From NCBI GenBank assembly GCA_904830895.1, contig LR882958.1:2102001-2166000 (forward strand): DNA of 64,000 nt. The letters are read 5' to 3'. Each line of letters begins with the position of its first letter. Position 1 is the first letter of the stretch. Of this stretch, positions 16,420 to 26,311 are shown piece after piece. A model generated the notes under the pieces. It ran no database searches, was not told the DNA's origin, and saw only the letters and a program-made list of their open reading frames with translations. This stretch comes from Planktothrix rubescens CCAP 1459/22 (GTDB taxonomy: Bacteria > Cyanobacteriota > Cyanobacteriia > Cyanobacteriales > Microcoleaceae). The translations under genes and the position numbers were made by a program.

Positions 16420-17702
16420 CACATTGAACAGTCTTCAATTGATAAACGAGGTTGAATCTGACTCACTAGCCGTTTCCATAGCTCCCCATCATAACTGGCT
16501 TTTTCCATAGTTTTAGCCAAGCTGACAGCATTGCCCACTCGAAAATGTAATCCAGTCACTTGATCTTCCACCTTTTCAGCCATTCCTCCTATATTACTAC
16601 AAATGATCGGTCTTTTGTGCATGAAAACTTCTTGAATAACAAGGGGAGAGTTTTCCCACCAAGTTGAAGGGACAATAACCCAATCAACGGGTTGAATCAG
16701 TTCTTTCAGTTCTTCTAATTTATACTGACCATTATAATTGACATAATCTTTAAACTCGTCCAAAAACTCCCAAAATTTTTCCTGAAAATCTGGAAAGCCT
16801 TGAGCCATATTACCACAAATTTCCACCCGAAAATCTTGGTAATTGTTTTTAACCAAAAACTTTACAGCTTCTAAAATAACAAGTATCCCTTTATAGGGAT
16901 TGATTTGGCCAAAATATCCAAATACATTCCGTTTTTCCCCTTCAACTAATACTCGATGGGGTGCAGATTCTGTAATTGGACGACCGTTTTCTATGACTCT
17001 CATTTTATCAGAGGGAATACCCCACTGGATAAAGCGGTTTGCCAAAAAGTGACTAGAAGAAATAAACATATCTATTAAGTCTAAATGAGCTTTAATAAAA
17101 GCCTCCCGCATTTTAAACTGCTGAGGCGAAAACTCTGGAAAGCATTGGTGACAGCGATCTGGAGAAGCATACTCACACAATTCATTATTCTGTGTGCGTA
17201 CCATCTGACCATCACGATGACATATCAAGAGATATTCATGAATAGTATATACAATTTTTACATTTGGCAAGACTTGACGAGCAATTTGCAGAACTTCCAA
17301 ACCGATTCTAACAATATGATGAAAATGGATAATATCGGGTTGAAGTTGTTGGAGAAAAAATTTAAAATCACTATAAATAAAATTCAAAACCTTTTGAGAA
17401 TGATAAAAGTAATCATAACTATCACCCCAAAATAAAACTTCATTAGGACTATCAACCAGCATTTGAAAAGGTGTACCTTCATGACAAATTTTTCGGCTGA
17501 CTCCAGCTACTGCAGCTAGAAAAAACGCTTGGTATTCATTTTCCTCCTTATCAATAGCTTTAAATAAGTCATAAGCTACAATCTCAGCACCTCCTGGGAA
17601 AAATAGAGGATGATTATGAGCAACAATTAAAATTTTCTTTTTTCGCGTTTCCGAAAGAGTTTCAGAACGAAATTGCACTTTTTTTATTGATAATTTTACC
17701 AT
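16392..17702 (-). CDS. GT4-family glycosyltransferase
   Basis: This is a 436-residue GT-B enzyme. KILIVAHNHPLFFPGGAEIV is the typical N-terminal acceptor-domain start with the glycine loop. IIHFHHIVRIGLEV and VYTIHEY follow. In the C-terminal donor domain GYFGQINPYKG and VIVPSTWWENSPLVIQEVFM carry the retaining-type E-x7-E region (WENSPLVIQE). The segment CEYASPDRCHQCF between the domains is cysteine-rich and could bind a metal or form a loop. It transfers a hexose to a growing glycan. It is encoded between a TPR-GT2 gene and the sulfotransferase pair on the same strand. Confidence 0.9.
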   Translation of the reverse strand: MVKLSIKKVQFRSETLSETRKKKILIVAHNHPLFFPGGAEIVAYDLFKAIDKEENEYQAFFLAAVAGVSRKICHEGTPFQMLVDSPNEVLFWGDSYDYFYHSQKVLNFIYSDFKFFLQQLQPDIIHFHHIVRIGLEVLQIARQVLPNVKIVYTIHEYLLICHRDGQMVRTQNNELCEYASPDRCHQCFPEFSPQQFKMREAFIKAHLDLIDMFISSSHFLANRFIQWGIPSDKMRVIENGRPITESAPHRVLVEGEKRNVFGYFGQINPYKGILVILEAVKFLVKNNYQDFRVEICGNMAQGFPDFQEKFWEFLDEFKDYVNYNGQYKLEELKELIQPVDWVIVPSTWWENSPLVIQEVFMHKRPIICSNIGGMAEKVEDQVTGLHFRVGNAVSLAKTMEKASYDGELWKRLVSQIQPRLSIEDCSMCYTRLYDQL

Positions 17703-17744
17703 GATTTAATGAAAATAGTGAAGTTTTTAATCGAAATTGGTATG

Positions 17745-20700
17745 CTAGTTATTGGAGATATTTTTCATAATGATTTCAATATGACTCTGCCATTTACGAT
17801 GATGGAGCCAAGCATTATAACGCCAAGAAAGTGTCCCAGAAAAATCATTATTTAGTAGCATCGACTGCCTCTCTAAATGATAAAGCTCTACTTCAGCAAA
17901 GTACCAGCTTTCATAACCCAATTCAGAACACTTAAAACACAAATCTGAATCTTCAAAATCCCCAATAATATACTCTGTAGTATAGCCTCCAATTTGTTGA
18001 TAAAGATCTTTTTTGATCATTAAGCAAGCCCCGGTTACAGCCGGAACACGGCGACTCCTTTGTGCTGGTTGATAACGGTTAGGAAAACCTTTATAGTAGT
18101 GAGCAGTAACCCAAAAAGGAAAAGTTGTTTTTTCAAAGAACATTCCTGCGTGTTGCAAAGATTGATCCTCATAAATCAATTTAGGAGTCAATGCTCCAAT
18201 TTGAGGATAAGCTGAATAGAATTTAAGCATTTTTGATAACCAACCTTTGCTTTTGGGAAATACATCCGAATTCATTAAAACTAAATATTCGCTTTCGGCA
18301 TATATAGCACCGATATTATTTGCTGCTGCGTAACCACTATTATAATCCATAACAACTAATTTAATGGGTAAATCATAAATTAGGTTGTAATTTTGTAATA
18401 AGTTTTTAACCTCTTGTTCTTGCTCAGGAGAATCTAAGACATAAATAATTTCAGATTGCTGAATATCCTGATCATTTGCCATTGTCGCTAACTGAACTTT
18501 AACAAAATCTAATTGTTTATAGAGAGGAATAATAAGAGATGCTAAAGGTTTTTCAAGGGATGGCTTGATTTGTAAAAACTCTTTTGCTTCCACTTTTTGC
18601 ATACAGATTCTCTGTAACTTAGAGGCTATTACACTCAGACATTTTTCTAAAGTTTTATCAGTAATTTTATCGGGCGGAGCGATTTGCAAAATCATATTTC
18701 GAGATGTAAAAACATCGTAATATTTAGCATCAGGAATAATAGTGATTTCAATATTACCTTGAAATTTAAACTTGAACCGAAAGCTATGCAATTCAGCTAA
18801 ATCGTCAAGTTTATTATGTATTTCATCAGGAATTTCAATATAGGCACAGAATCCTAATGGATGATTAGAGGATTGATAGCGCGTTTTAGCAATATACTCA
18901 TTCACATCAAGTCGATCAAAATTGTATATATTTTTTCGACTAATTTCAATAGAAAATCCCAAATCTGAAATCGCTTCGATACTTTCTAAATGATGATGAG
19001 CATCATGAAACCAACCCCACAAAGCTACCCCTTCACATCCAATAGGAATAAAATGATCAATAAAAATATTAACAGGTAAGTTAGAATCTATTAAAGAAGT
19101 GGGCTTAAATTTTATAAAATATTGCAATTTATCAATGATTTTTCTCACTTTTTCCTGAATAAATTCTGGAGTAACTTCGATCAAACTCCAATTTATTGTA
19201 TCTCGAATTAAAATTCTTTGGTGCTCAGAAAGACTGTTTAAATAATCTATAAATTCAAGACTGTAAGCTTTTTGATTAATTGTACCATCAATTAAGATAG
19301 GATGATGATTAAAAATTACTATAAGCTCATATAATTGGTGATTTTGATTATAAATTTCTTGGTTGAAAATGGCTATAGCAGCTATCTTCTCAGGAGATAT
19401 TTGAAAAAAGTGAGTTGGAGTGACTTGGCATATATCATTAGCTAATAGTAAGATTTTAGTCGTTTCTAAAATCCAGCATCCTTCAACTATAGTTTCAAAA
19501 TAAACAACATTAGGTGATAACCAACATCCATAATCTATTGTTAGTTTTGGATATTGGGGAAGATTTTGTCGTAATTTGGCTATTGTTTTATAATATTCAT
19601 GATCAGATGATGGCTTTAACTTTTCTAGGGTATTTACAAAAAATAACAAGATTTTTTTGAGTTCAATTTTTAAAATTAATGAGTCTAAAAAAGCGATTAA
19701 TTGTTTGCTTGGAAGAGGAGATATTTGCTCTGATAAAATTTCAAAATCAGATAAATCTTGAATATTAATTAAAAATGGCTCATTACTTATTTGAAACGCC
19801 TTTACATCAGAAAGAATAAAAGCATAGTAAATTTGGTCTTGATCTTGTAAAATTTTTTCAAAATTAACCTGTTGAATTTGTCGGTCATTAACCCATATCT
19901 TTAAATCTTCTTTAAAATTGATGCACCCTGAAATGATCAGCAGTAATGTATCATTTCCTAAATAAATTGATTGAACAGAATTTAAGTTATTGTGAGAAGT
20001 ATTATTGATAGGAATAGGACTCACTTTTTGGGAAGAATCCAAGTCAGATATAGTTTCTAATACTGAGTTTTCGATTGTGATCAGTATTTGAGCTAAGTTT
20101 TTATGCGCTTCTTCTAAATCAGGTTGAATTAGAAGTAACCTTTGATAAGTATCCCTTGCTTTCTGGTACTCCATCTTCTGATGCCAAGCATTCCCTAATC
20201 CCAAATATAAATCAACATCATCCGGCTTAATTTCTAAGGCCTTTTGATAACTTTCAATATCCGTTGGATCATTTTCAATTGCCTTCCGATAATAACTTAA
20301 TGCTGTTTCTAATCTAGTTTTAACTTGTTGATGCAATGCCTGATTTAATTTTTCTTCTACTTCTGTTAAATCAGGTTTAATCTTTAAGACTTGACCATAC
20401 GCTTCAACTGCTTCATCCCATTGATCTAATTTTACATAAACCTCAGCCAAATTATAATATGACCAAACAAAATTCGGATCTAAATCAATCGCTTTTTGAT
20501 AAGCCACGATCGCCCCTTCCCAATCTTCTTTTTTAACTAAAACATCCCCTAAATTATGATGAGATAAAGCAAAATCTGGTTTCAATTCTATCGCTTTCTG
20601 ATAAGCCTGCACCGCCTCGTCCCAGCGTTGCAAATCCCGCAAGCCATCCCCTAAATTATTATAAGACCAAGAAAACTCAGGATTCAATTTAATCGCTTTT

Positions 20701-21065
20701 TGATAAGCCGCGATCGCATCTTCCCAGCGCTGCAACTTGAGTAAGGCATCCCCTAAATTATGATAAACCTCAGCCGACTCCGACCGCAGACTGATCGCCG
20801 TTTCATAAACCTGAACAGCCTCATCCCAGCGCTCCAACTTCAGGAACAAATCCCCTAACTCCCGTTGCACTTCAACCCAATTCGGTGTTATTGTTAATGC
20901 TTGCTGATAGGCTGCGATCGCTTCTTGCCATTTTTCCTGCTCAACTAAAGCCTGGGCTAACCTATAGGGAGGTTCGGCCGGAGAAACGGAGCGACGACGA
21001 CTTTTAACCATAGAAGACACCTGGGGACGATCAGAAAGACTTGAGGGTTGTTGCTGAATAACCAT
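17745..21065 (-). CDS. TPR - accessory domain - GT2 protein
   Basis: This protein of about 1,106 residues is made of three regions. Residues 30-340 are eight or more TPR units (WDEAVQAYQKAIELKPDFAL and relatives). The middle (about 350-830) has no recognised family but includes a beta-rich stretch (GVALWGWFHDAHHHLESIEA ... HPLGFCAYIEI). A GT2 domain runs from about 840 (LASLIIPLYKQLDFVKVQLA, VMDYNSGYAAANNIGA, VLMNSDVFP, GDFEDSDLCFKCSELGY). The ATG at 21065 is chosen over the TTG at 21083. The protein is probably a cytoplasmic or membrane-associated transferase with a long protein-binding arm. It follows the 1.7-kilo-residue TPR-GT61 gene by about 30 bp and is surely co-transcribed with it. 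Confidence 0.85.
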   Translation of the reverse strand: MVIQQQPSSLSDRPQVSSMVKSRRRSVSPAEPPYRLAQALVEQEKWQEAIAAYQQALTITPNWVEVQRELGDLFLKLERWDEAVQVYETAISLRSESAEVYHNLGDALLKLQRWEDAIAAYQKAIKLNPEFSWSYNNLGDGLRDLQRWDEAVQAYQKAIELKPDFALSHHNLGDVLVKKEDWEGAIVAYQKAIDLDPNFVWSYYNLAEVYVKLDQWDEAVEAYGQVLKIKPDLTEVEEKLNQALHQQVKTRLETALSYYRKAIENDPTDIESYQKALEIKPDDVDLYLGLGNAWHQKMEYQKARDTYQRLLLIQPDLEEAHKNLAQILITIENSVLETISDLDSSQKVSPIPINNTSHNNLNSVQSIYLGNDTLLLIISGCINFKEDLKIWVNDRQIQQVNFEKILQDQDQIYYAFILSDVKAFQISNEPFLINIQDLSDFEILSEQISPLPSKQLIAFLDSLILKIELKKILLFFVNTLEKLKPSSDHEYYKTIAKLRQNLPQYPKLTIDYGCWLSPNVVYFETIVEGCWILETTKILLLANDICQVTPTHFFQISPEKIAAIAIFNQEIYNQNHQLYELIVIFNHHPILIDGTINQKAYSLEFIDYLNSLSEHQRILIRDTINWSLIEVTPEFIQEKVRKIIDKLQYFIKFKPTSLIDSNLPVNIFIDHFIPIGCEGVALWGWFHDAHHHLESIEAISDLGFSIEISRKNIYNFDRLDVNEYIAKTRYQSSNHPLGFCAYIEIPDEIHNKLDDLAELHSFRFKFKFQGNIEITIIPDAKYYDVFTSRNMILQIAPPDKITDKTLEKCLSVIASKLQRICMQKVEAKEFLQIKPSLEKPLASLIIPLYKQLDFVKVQLATMANDQDIQQSEIIYVLDSPEQEQEVKNLLQNYNLIYDLPIKLVVMDYNSGYAAANNIGAIYAESEYLVLMNSDVFPKSKGWLSKMLKFYSAYPQIGALTPKLIYEDQSLQHAGMFFEKTTFPFWVTAHYYKGFPNRYQPAQRSRRVPAVTGACLMIKKDLYQQIGGYTTEYIIGDFEDSDLCFKCSELGYESWYFAEVELYHLERQSMLLNNDFSGTLSWRYNAWLHHRKWQSHIEIIMKNISNN

Positions 21066-21097
21066 AATGATTACTTTACCCAAAACGAAGGATTAAA

Positions 21098-24000
21098 TTA
21101 AGGCACTTTCGATAACTCCGCAGCCTGTTGATAGGCTTCAACGGCCGCTTCTAGTTCCCCCTGTTGCCAGAGGACATCACCTAATTTATGATGCACTTCC
21201 CATAACTCCGGCGACCTCTCCAGCACTTGCTGATAACAAGTGATCGCCTTTTGACACTGTCCTTGATGTGACCAGATATCCCCCAATGCTTCTTGAACAG
21301 AAGTCAATTTCGGGTTTAACTGAACTGCCGTTTGGTAATATTCGGTGGCAGCGTCCCATTGCTTCTGTTCTGCATAGATATCCCCTAACATCCCATGGAT
21401 TTCCGGATCTTCTGGCCGAAGTTTTCGCAGTTGTTCATAAACAGCCAAGGCGGGGGCAATTTCTCCTTGATTGTATAAAGCCTGGGCCATTAACCTATAG
21501 GCTTCTACCTGTTCTGGCTCCTGCTGAATCAGTTGACGACAAATCTGGATACAAGTTTCCCACTGACTTAACTCCAAATTCCGAGAGGCTTGTGAGCGTA
21601 ATTCCGTTTGATCCTGTTGAGTTAAGGCAGGTTCACCACTCTCATAAATATCAATAGCCGGGTTTGTCAAAGACGGTTCTAACTCTTGATATTCCTGGGA
21701 CTGGGGTTCGCGTAACCTTTGCCCTAACTGGGGATGGCGAACCGCTAGATGGGGATCTCTAACTAGGGCCTGACCATAACAAATGATCCCCTGGGTTCTT
21801 TGTCCCCTTTGCCAGAGGGCATCCCCCAGTTGCAAACAGTCCTGTCCTGAAACCCTATCTGGTTCTAAACGGAGAGCCTCATACATACAATCCTCGGCAT
21901 TTTCCCGATTTCCTAGGGCTTGCCACCCTTGGCTTAATCTTCGATAAACCAGAGCAGAAGGCCGGAATTGAATCACTTTTTGATAACAAGCAATGGCTAG
22001 TTTCCAGTTTTTCTCCCGGTCGTAAAGTTCTCCTAAGCCCAGATATCCTTCTGGCTGCTGGGGTTGTAGCTTAATTCCCTGTTGATAGGACTGTTTTGCC
22101 TTTTCCCCATTCCCCAAGGCGGCCCAAGATTTCCCCGATAACCAATAAACGGCAACTTCTCGGGGGTAGGAAACCAATAGTTGCTCACAGTCGCTGATAC
22201 AGTTCTCATACTGACCTTGCCCAAACCGAGTCCGAGCTTGTTGATACTGACTCGACTCCTCTAGGGATGGCAAAATAGATACTGCGGTTGTTGTCCAGGT
22301 TTCCCCAACTTTACCGTTTTGTAACTCCCGTCTGGGTGGGGATGTTCCGATCTGAGTTTGTCCAGGCAGAAAAGTCTTTGTTAACAGGTGCAATATCTGA
22401 TCAGAGTTCTTACTATGAGGCAAAGATTGACTGCTTTGAATTAGGGCTTGAGTGAGATTCTGCACCGCCATTAATAATCGAGGATTCAATTCCAAAGCCC
22501 GATGATAACAGGTTAAAACCTCTGGCCATCTACCTTGGATGCCTAAAGCCTTGCCTAAACTATTGTAGGTTTCAAAGGCCTGGGGATTAATTTCTAAAGC
22601 TCGTTGATAGTGGGCAATTGCCCGATCCCACTGTCCTTGGGTGGCCAACACTTCCCCTAAGTTATGGTAGGCTTCAGCACAGTCTGGATCTAGCTGAATC
22701 GCCCGTTGGTAACAGGTGGCGGCTTCTAGGAGTTTGCCCTGACGGAGTAACAAACTGCCCAAGGCTAAATGCTGACTGGGTTTCGCCGCTTCTGGTTTTA
22801 GGCTAAATCCTTGATACCAATATTCGACGGCGATATCCTGCTTTCCCACCCGATCTAATACTTGGGCCAAATTCCGATAGGCTACGGCTAAGTTAGGATT
22901 GATGGCGATCGCTCTCTGATAAGCGAAAACCGCCGATTGCCATTGTCGTTGTTTAGCGTATAAATTCCCTAAATTTGTATGGGCGATCGCATCTTCAGGG
23001 CTGAGTTTGACTAATTTTCGATAGGCTCTGACGGCCATATCTAAGCGTCCCAGTTGATTTAAGGCTTTCCCTAAAATCTCGTAGGCTTTAGTTTGGTTGG
23101 GAGATTGGGCAATTACCTGCTGGCATTGGCTGATCGCCTCTTTTAACAAATTGTTTTTAAGATCTAGTTCTGCCTGTTGTAAGATTTTTTGATCATCTAA
23201 AAGAGTTATTTTTGGATCTGAAATAGATGAATTTATTTTTTTATGGTTGGAAATAGAAACTTGATCGGATTTGAGTTTCGCCCCCTGAGCTTTAGCTAAT
23301 AGTATCTGAGCCTGTTTCCAACTCGGATTTGACTTTAAAACATAGTTAAAACAAGCGATCGAGAATTGAATTTTTCCCTGTTCTAATAAGGTTTTTCCTA
23401 ACTGCATAAGCTCCTGGGCTGTTACCTGTTCCGGCTGTAACCGATAACTATGATACCAGCACTCCGTCGCTTCATTCGGGCGATTTAATTTTGTTAAAAC
23501 CTTAGCTAAATTGCGATAAAGTTTCTCACAATTAGGTTTATATTTTAACGCTAATTGATAATATTGAACCGCCAAGTCCCATTGTTGTTTCCTAGCATAC
23601 AAACTCCCTAAATTTCCTAAAGGTTCCGGGGATTCAGGTTGTAACTGAATTGCGGTTTTATAGGAATTATGAGCTTGTTCAAACTTCCCTTGAAGTTGTA
23701 GCACGTTGCCTAAAATCGTGTAGGCTTCCCCACAATTAACATCAGTTTCCAATACCTTTTGACAGGCTAAAATCGCGGACTCAAAGTGGTTTTGAGCTAA
23801 ATGATTTTTAGCCTCTTGCAACCTATTGGCTAAGGTTGTGACCTGATCAACAGAAGATGGCATAATTATTCTGGGTTTACCAGAGGAATTATAAGATTTA
23901 CCCTTATCTTTAAGGATATCACAAACTTGCAGCAATCTTTGTAAAGATTTCAGATTAATTTGTATATCTTCAAACAGTGGCGTAGGATACATCAGTTGTC

Positions 24001-26230
24001 GCAAAAAAGCGCATTCCAAAGATTCCCCCTGGATAGAATAGTGTTGGAGTCCTAACTGCTGACTAATTTGCCAATAATAAGGGCGCAGATAATGGGGAGA
24101 AACTAACTCAATGACAACGGTATGGGGTTGACAAAAAACTAAATTAGTTAGTCCAGCCCCATGAGGTGCAATAATAACTTCAGCCTGGGAAAATAAATTA
24201 GCCTGTTCTTGAACAGTTAGGGTTTCTAACTCTACAGAAACAAATCCCCATTGACTCAAATAGTCTAAAATTTCCGGTTCGTTCAAAAGTCGCCGATATC
24301 GGGCTTGATTACGACTAATATAAATTCGGGGGGGATAGGTTTTTATTGGCGGGGAAATATCGGTTAAAAACAGACTTCGCAGAAAGTTAATCGTATTGGG
24401 GACAACCCACCCTACAGAAGCAGGATAGGAAGGAACAATTAAGCTGGATGCTTGGAGATAAGAAACTTGATCGGTTTCTATAATTTTATAGCGAGGAATT
24501 CCGATTTTTTCTAAGGTTTCTTGTTGAAAAGGTTGTTGGGTAGAATTAATTAAAAACCAATCTATGGAATCTAAATCAATCCCATTTTCTTGTAATATTT
24601 TAATTCTCGGTAAAATATCAACTAGCCAATGAAAATAGACATTTCCCGACAGTCCTGATAAAACAGCAACTCGTCCTTCAATGATTTTTAAGGGGGGAAT
24701 TTCTGCTAGGGAAAAAATCTGATGTTGACTCCAATCATAATTTTTACAGTTGGGTAACGGTGTGGGATAAAATCGAGATAATTCGGGAATTAATTCCCTG
24801 TCTTTATTGAAAATAGCGATCGCATTACACACATTCCACCAACTGGTTTTAGGGGCGACCCAAACCCGTCCTTGAGGAATAATTGTCACAGTAGTTTCGG
24901 TTAATTTATCTGGGAAATCATCTAAGGGAAAATACTGTTCTATTCCTAATCCTAAATGCTGGGGTCGAAAGTATTGGCGGAGTTTTTTTAAACAGGGTTG
25001 ACAATCTAATCCTTGACATTTAGGCTGTGATACATCTGGATTTTGCCAAGAAATTGGAAGTGTCAAATTTTCCCTATCTTTGACTAAAATAAATTTTAAT
25101 TTACCCTGTTCGACTTGTTGCTGTTTCTCTAAAACTTGACTAACTTTTTGGTAAAAATCAGGATTCTGCGGGTGTTGTCCTAAAGCTTGATGATATTGTA
25201 AAGCTGCATCATTAAAACGCCATTGTTTGGCTAAACAATCTCCCCAATGAATATAAGTTTCAGCTAATTTAGGGTCAATATCAACCGCCTGTTGATAATA
25301 ACGTTCTGCACTTTGATAGTTGCGATATTCAACAAAAGCATTCCCCAAATATAAATAGGTTTGAGCTAAATATTTTTTAACTTGATTAATATCAGGGTTT
25401 TGCTGTTGTAATGTCCGCAAAAATTGACCACAAGCCACCGTAGCTTGATCGATAATATCTTCAGTCTTAAACTGTTCTGTCCATGCACAATAGGCGGTGA
25501 TCCAGGGTTGTTCTAATCCTACAATTTTTTGCAGATAAATAGTAGCTTCGGGATAGTTTTTCTGGGCGAGAAGGGCGATCGCACATTGACTATAAAGTGA
25601 AACAGAGTCTGGTTGGATTTTTAAGCCTTGCTGAAAGTATTGTAGGGCGACAGCAAATAAGTTTTGTTGATAAAATACTTGACCTAAATTTTGATAGGCT
25701 TTAACTAAATTTGGTTCTAATTTAATTGCTTTTAAATAATGGGCGATCGCCTCATCTAAATTACCATTTTTTAAACAAGCCTGACCTAAGTTATTATAAA
25801 GTTCTGCTTGATCTGGATTGAGATTAATCCCCTGTGTAAAAACTTCAATGGCTTGGGAATATTCCCCTATTTCCAACCATAAACATCCTAAATTATTATA
25901 AGCGCGAATAAGTTCAGGCGCAAGAATAACTGTTTTTTGATATGTCTTGATAGCTGTTTCAATTAAACCTTGTTTCTGATAAACAACACCCAAATTATAA
26001 TAGGCTTCGGCATAATTATCGGCTTGTAAAATAGCTTGTTTGTAGCAGCTAACTGCCCCCGATAAGTTCTGTTGTTGTTCAAAAATAATCCCTAAATTAT
26101 AATAAACTTCCGGCCAGTTAGGACGAATTTTAAGAGCCTGCTGATAAGATAAAATAGCCTGATCAAGTTGTCCTTGATTTTGGTAAAATAAGGCCTTATC
26201 AGCTAATTTTCTTGCTTCAGAATCTGACAT
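21098..26230 (-). CDS. giant TPR protein with an embedded GT61 domain
   Basis: The product is about 1,710 residues. More than 25 TPR units make up residues 1-390 and 790-1700. Between them lies a GT61 (DUF563) glycosyltransferase domain of about 250 residues: LSGLSGNVYFHWLVDILPRI near 532, RIYISRNQARYRRLLN, and APHGAGLTNLVFCQPHTVVI near 690. A short cysteine cluster (CQGLDCQPCLKKL) lies just upstream of it. GT61 enzymes include protein and polysaccharide xylosyl- or GlcNAc-transferases. The TPR-GT-TPR layout recalls O-GlcNAc transferase logic, where TPRs present the protein acceptor. The start MSDSEARKLAD at 26230 is favoured over the upstream ATG at 26272. The gene lies directly behind the RTX gene on the same strand. 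Confidence 0.85.
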   Translation of the reverse strand: MSDSEARKLADKALFYQNQGQLDQAILSYQQALKIRPNWPEVYYNLGIIFEQQQNLSGAVSCYKQAILQADNYAEAYYNLGVVYQKQGLIETAIKTYQKTVILAPELIRAYNNLGCLWLEIGEYSQAIEVFTQGINLNPDQAELYNNLGQACLKNGNLDEAIAHYLKAIKLEPNLVKAYQNLGQVFYQQNLFAVALQYFQQGLKIQPDSVSLYSQCAIALLAQKNYPEATIYLQKIVGLEQPWITAYCAWTEQFKTEDIIDQATVACGQFLRTLQQQNPDINQVKKYLAQTYLYLGNAFVEYRNYQSAERYYQQAVDIDPKLAETYIHWGDCLAKQWRFNDAALQYHQALGQHPQNPDFYQKVSQVLEKQQQVEQGKLKFILVKDRENLTLPISWQNPDVSQPKCQGLDCQPCLKKLRQYFRPQHLGLGIEQYFPLDDFPDKLTETTVTIIPQGRVWVAPKTSWWNVCNAIAIFNKDRELIPELSRFYPTPLPNCKNYDWSQHQIFSLAEIPPLKIIEGRVAVLSGLSGNVYFHWLVDILPRIKILQENGIDLDSIDWFLINSTQQPFQQETLEKIGIPRYKIIETDQVSYLQASSLIVPSYPASVGWVVPNTINFLRSLFLTDISPPIKTYPPRIYISRNQARYRRLLNEPEILDYLSQWGFVSVELETLTVQEQANLFSQAEVIIAPHGAGLTNLVFCQPHTVVIELVSPHYLRPYYWQISQQLGLQHYSIQGESLECAFLRQLMYPTPLFEDIQINLKSLQRLLQVCDILKDKGKSYNSSGKPRIIMPSSVDQVTTLANRLQEAKNHLAQNHFESAILACQKVLETDVNCGEAYTILGNVLQLQGKFEQAHNSYKTAIQLQPESPEPLGNLGSLYARKQQWDLAVQYYQLALKYKPNCEKLYRNLAKVLTKLNRPNEATECWYHSYRLQPEQVTAQELMQLGKTLLEQGKIQFSIACFNYVLKSNPSWKQAQILLAKAQGAKLKSDQVSISNHKKINSSISDPKITLLDDQKILQQAELDLKNNLLKEAISQCQQVIAQSPNQTKAYEILGKALNQLGRLDMAVRAYRKLVKLSPEDAIAHTNLGNLYAKQRQWQSAVFAYQRAIAINPNLAVAYRNLAQVLDRVGKQDIAVEYWYQGFSLKPEAAKPSQHLALGSLLLRQGKLLEAATCYQRAIQLDPDCAEAYHNLGEVLATQGQWDRAIAHYQRALEINPQAFETYNSLGKALGIQGRWPEVLTCYHRALELNPRLLMAVQNLTQALIQSSQSLPHSKNSDQILHLLTKTFLPGQTQIGTSPPRRELQNGKVGETWTTTAVSILPSLEESSQYQQARTRFGQGQYENCISDCEQLLVSYPREVAVYWLSGKSWAALGNGEKAKQSYQQGIKLQPQQPEGYLGLGELYDREKNWKLAIACYQKVIQFRPSALVYRRLSQGWQALGNRENAEDCMYEALRLEPDRVSGQDCLQLGDALWQRGQRTQGIICYGQALVRDPHLAVRHPQLGQRLREPQSQEYQELEPSLTNPAIDIYESGEPALTQQDQTELRSQASRNLELSQWETCIQICRQLIQQEPEQVEAYRLMAQALYNQGEIAPALAVYEQLRKLRPEDPEIHGMLGDIYAEQKQWDAATEYYQTAVQLNPKLTSVQEALGDIWSHQGQCQKAITCYQQVLERSPELWEVHHKLGDVLWQQGELEAAVEAYQQAAELSKVP

Positions 26231-26311
26231 TTGCATGAAGTTACCAAGACTGTAAAAATCCGAGAAAAGCACATTTATTTTTAGATTTTGAGGGTACTAA
26301 CTATTCGAGTT

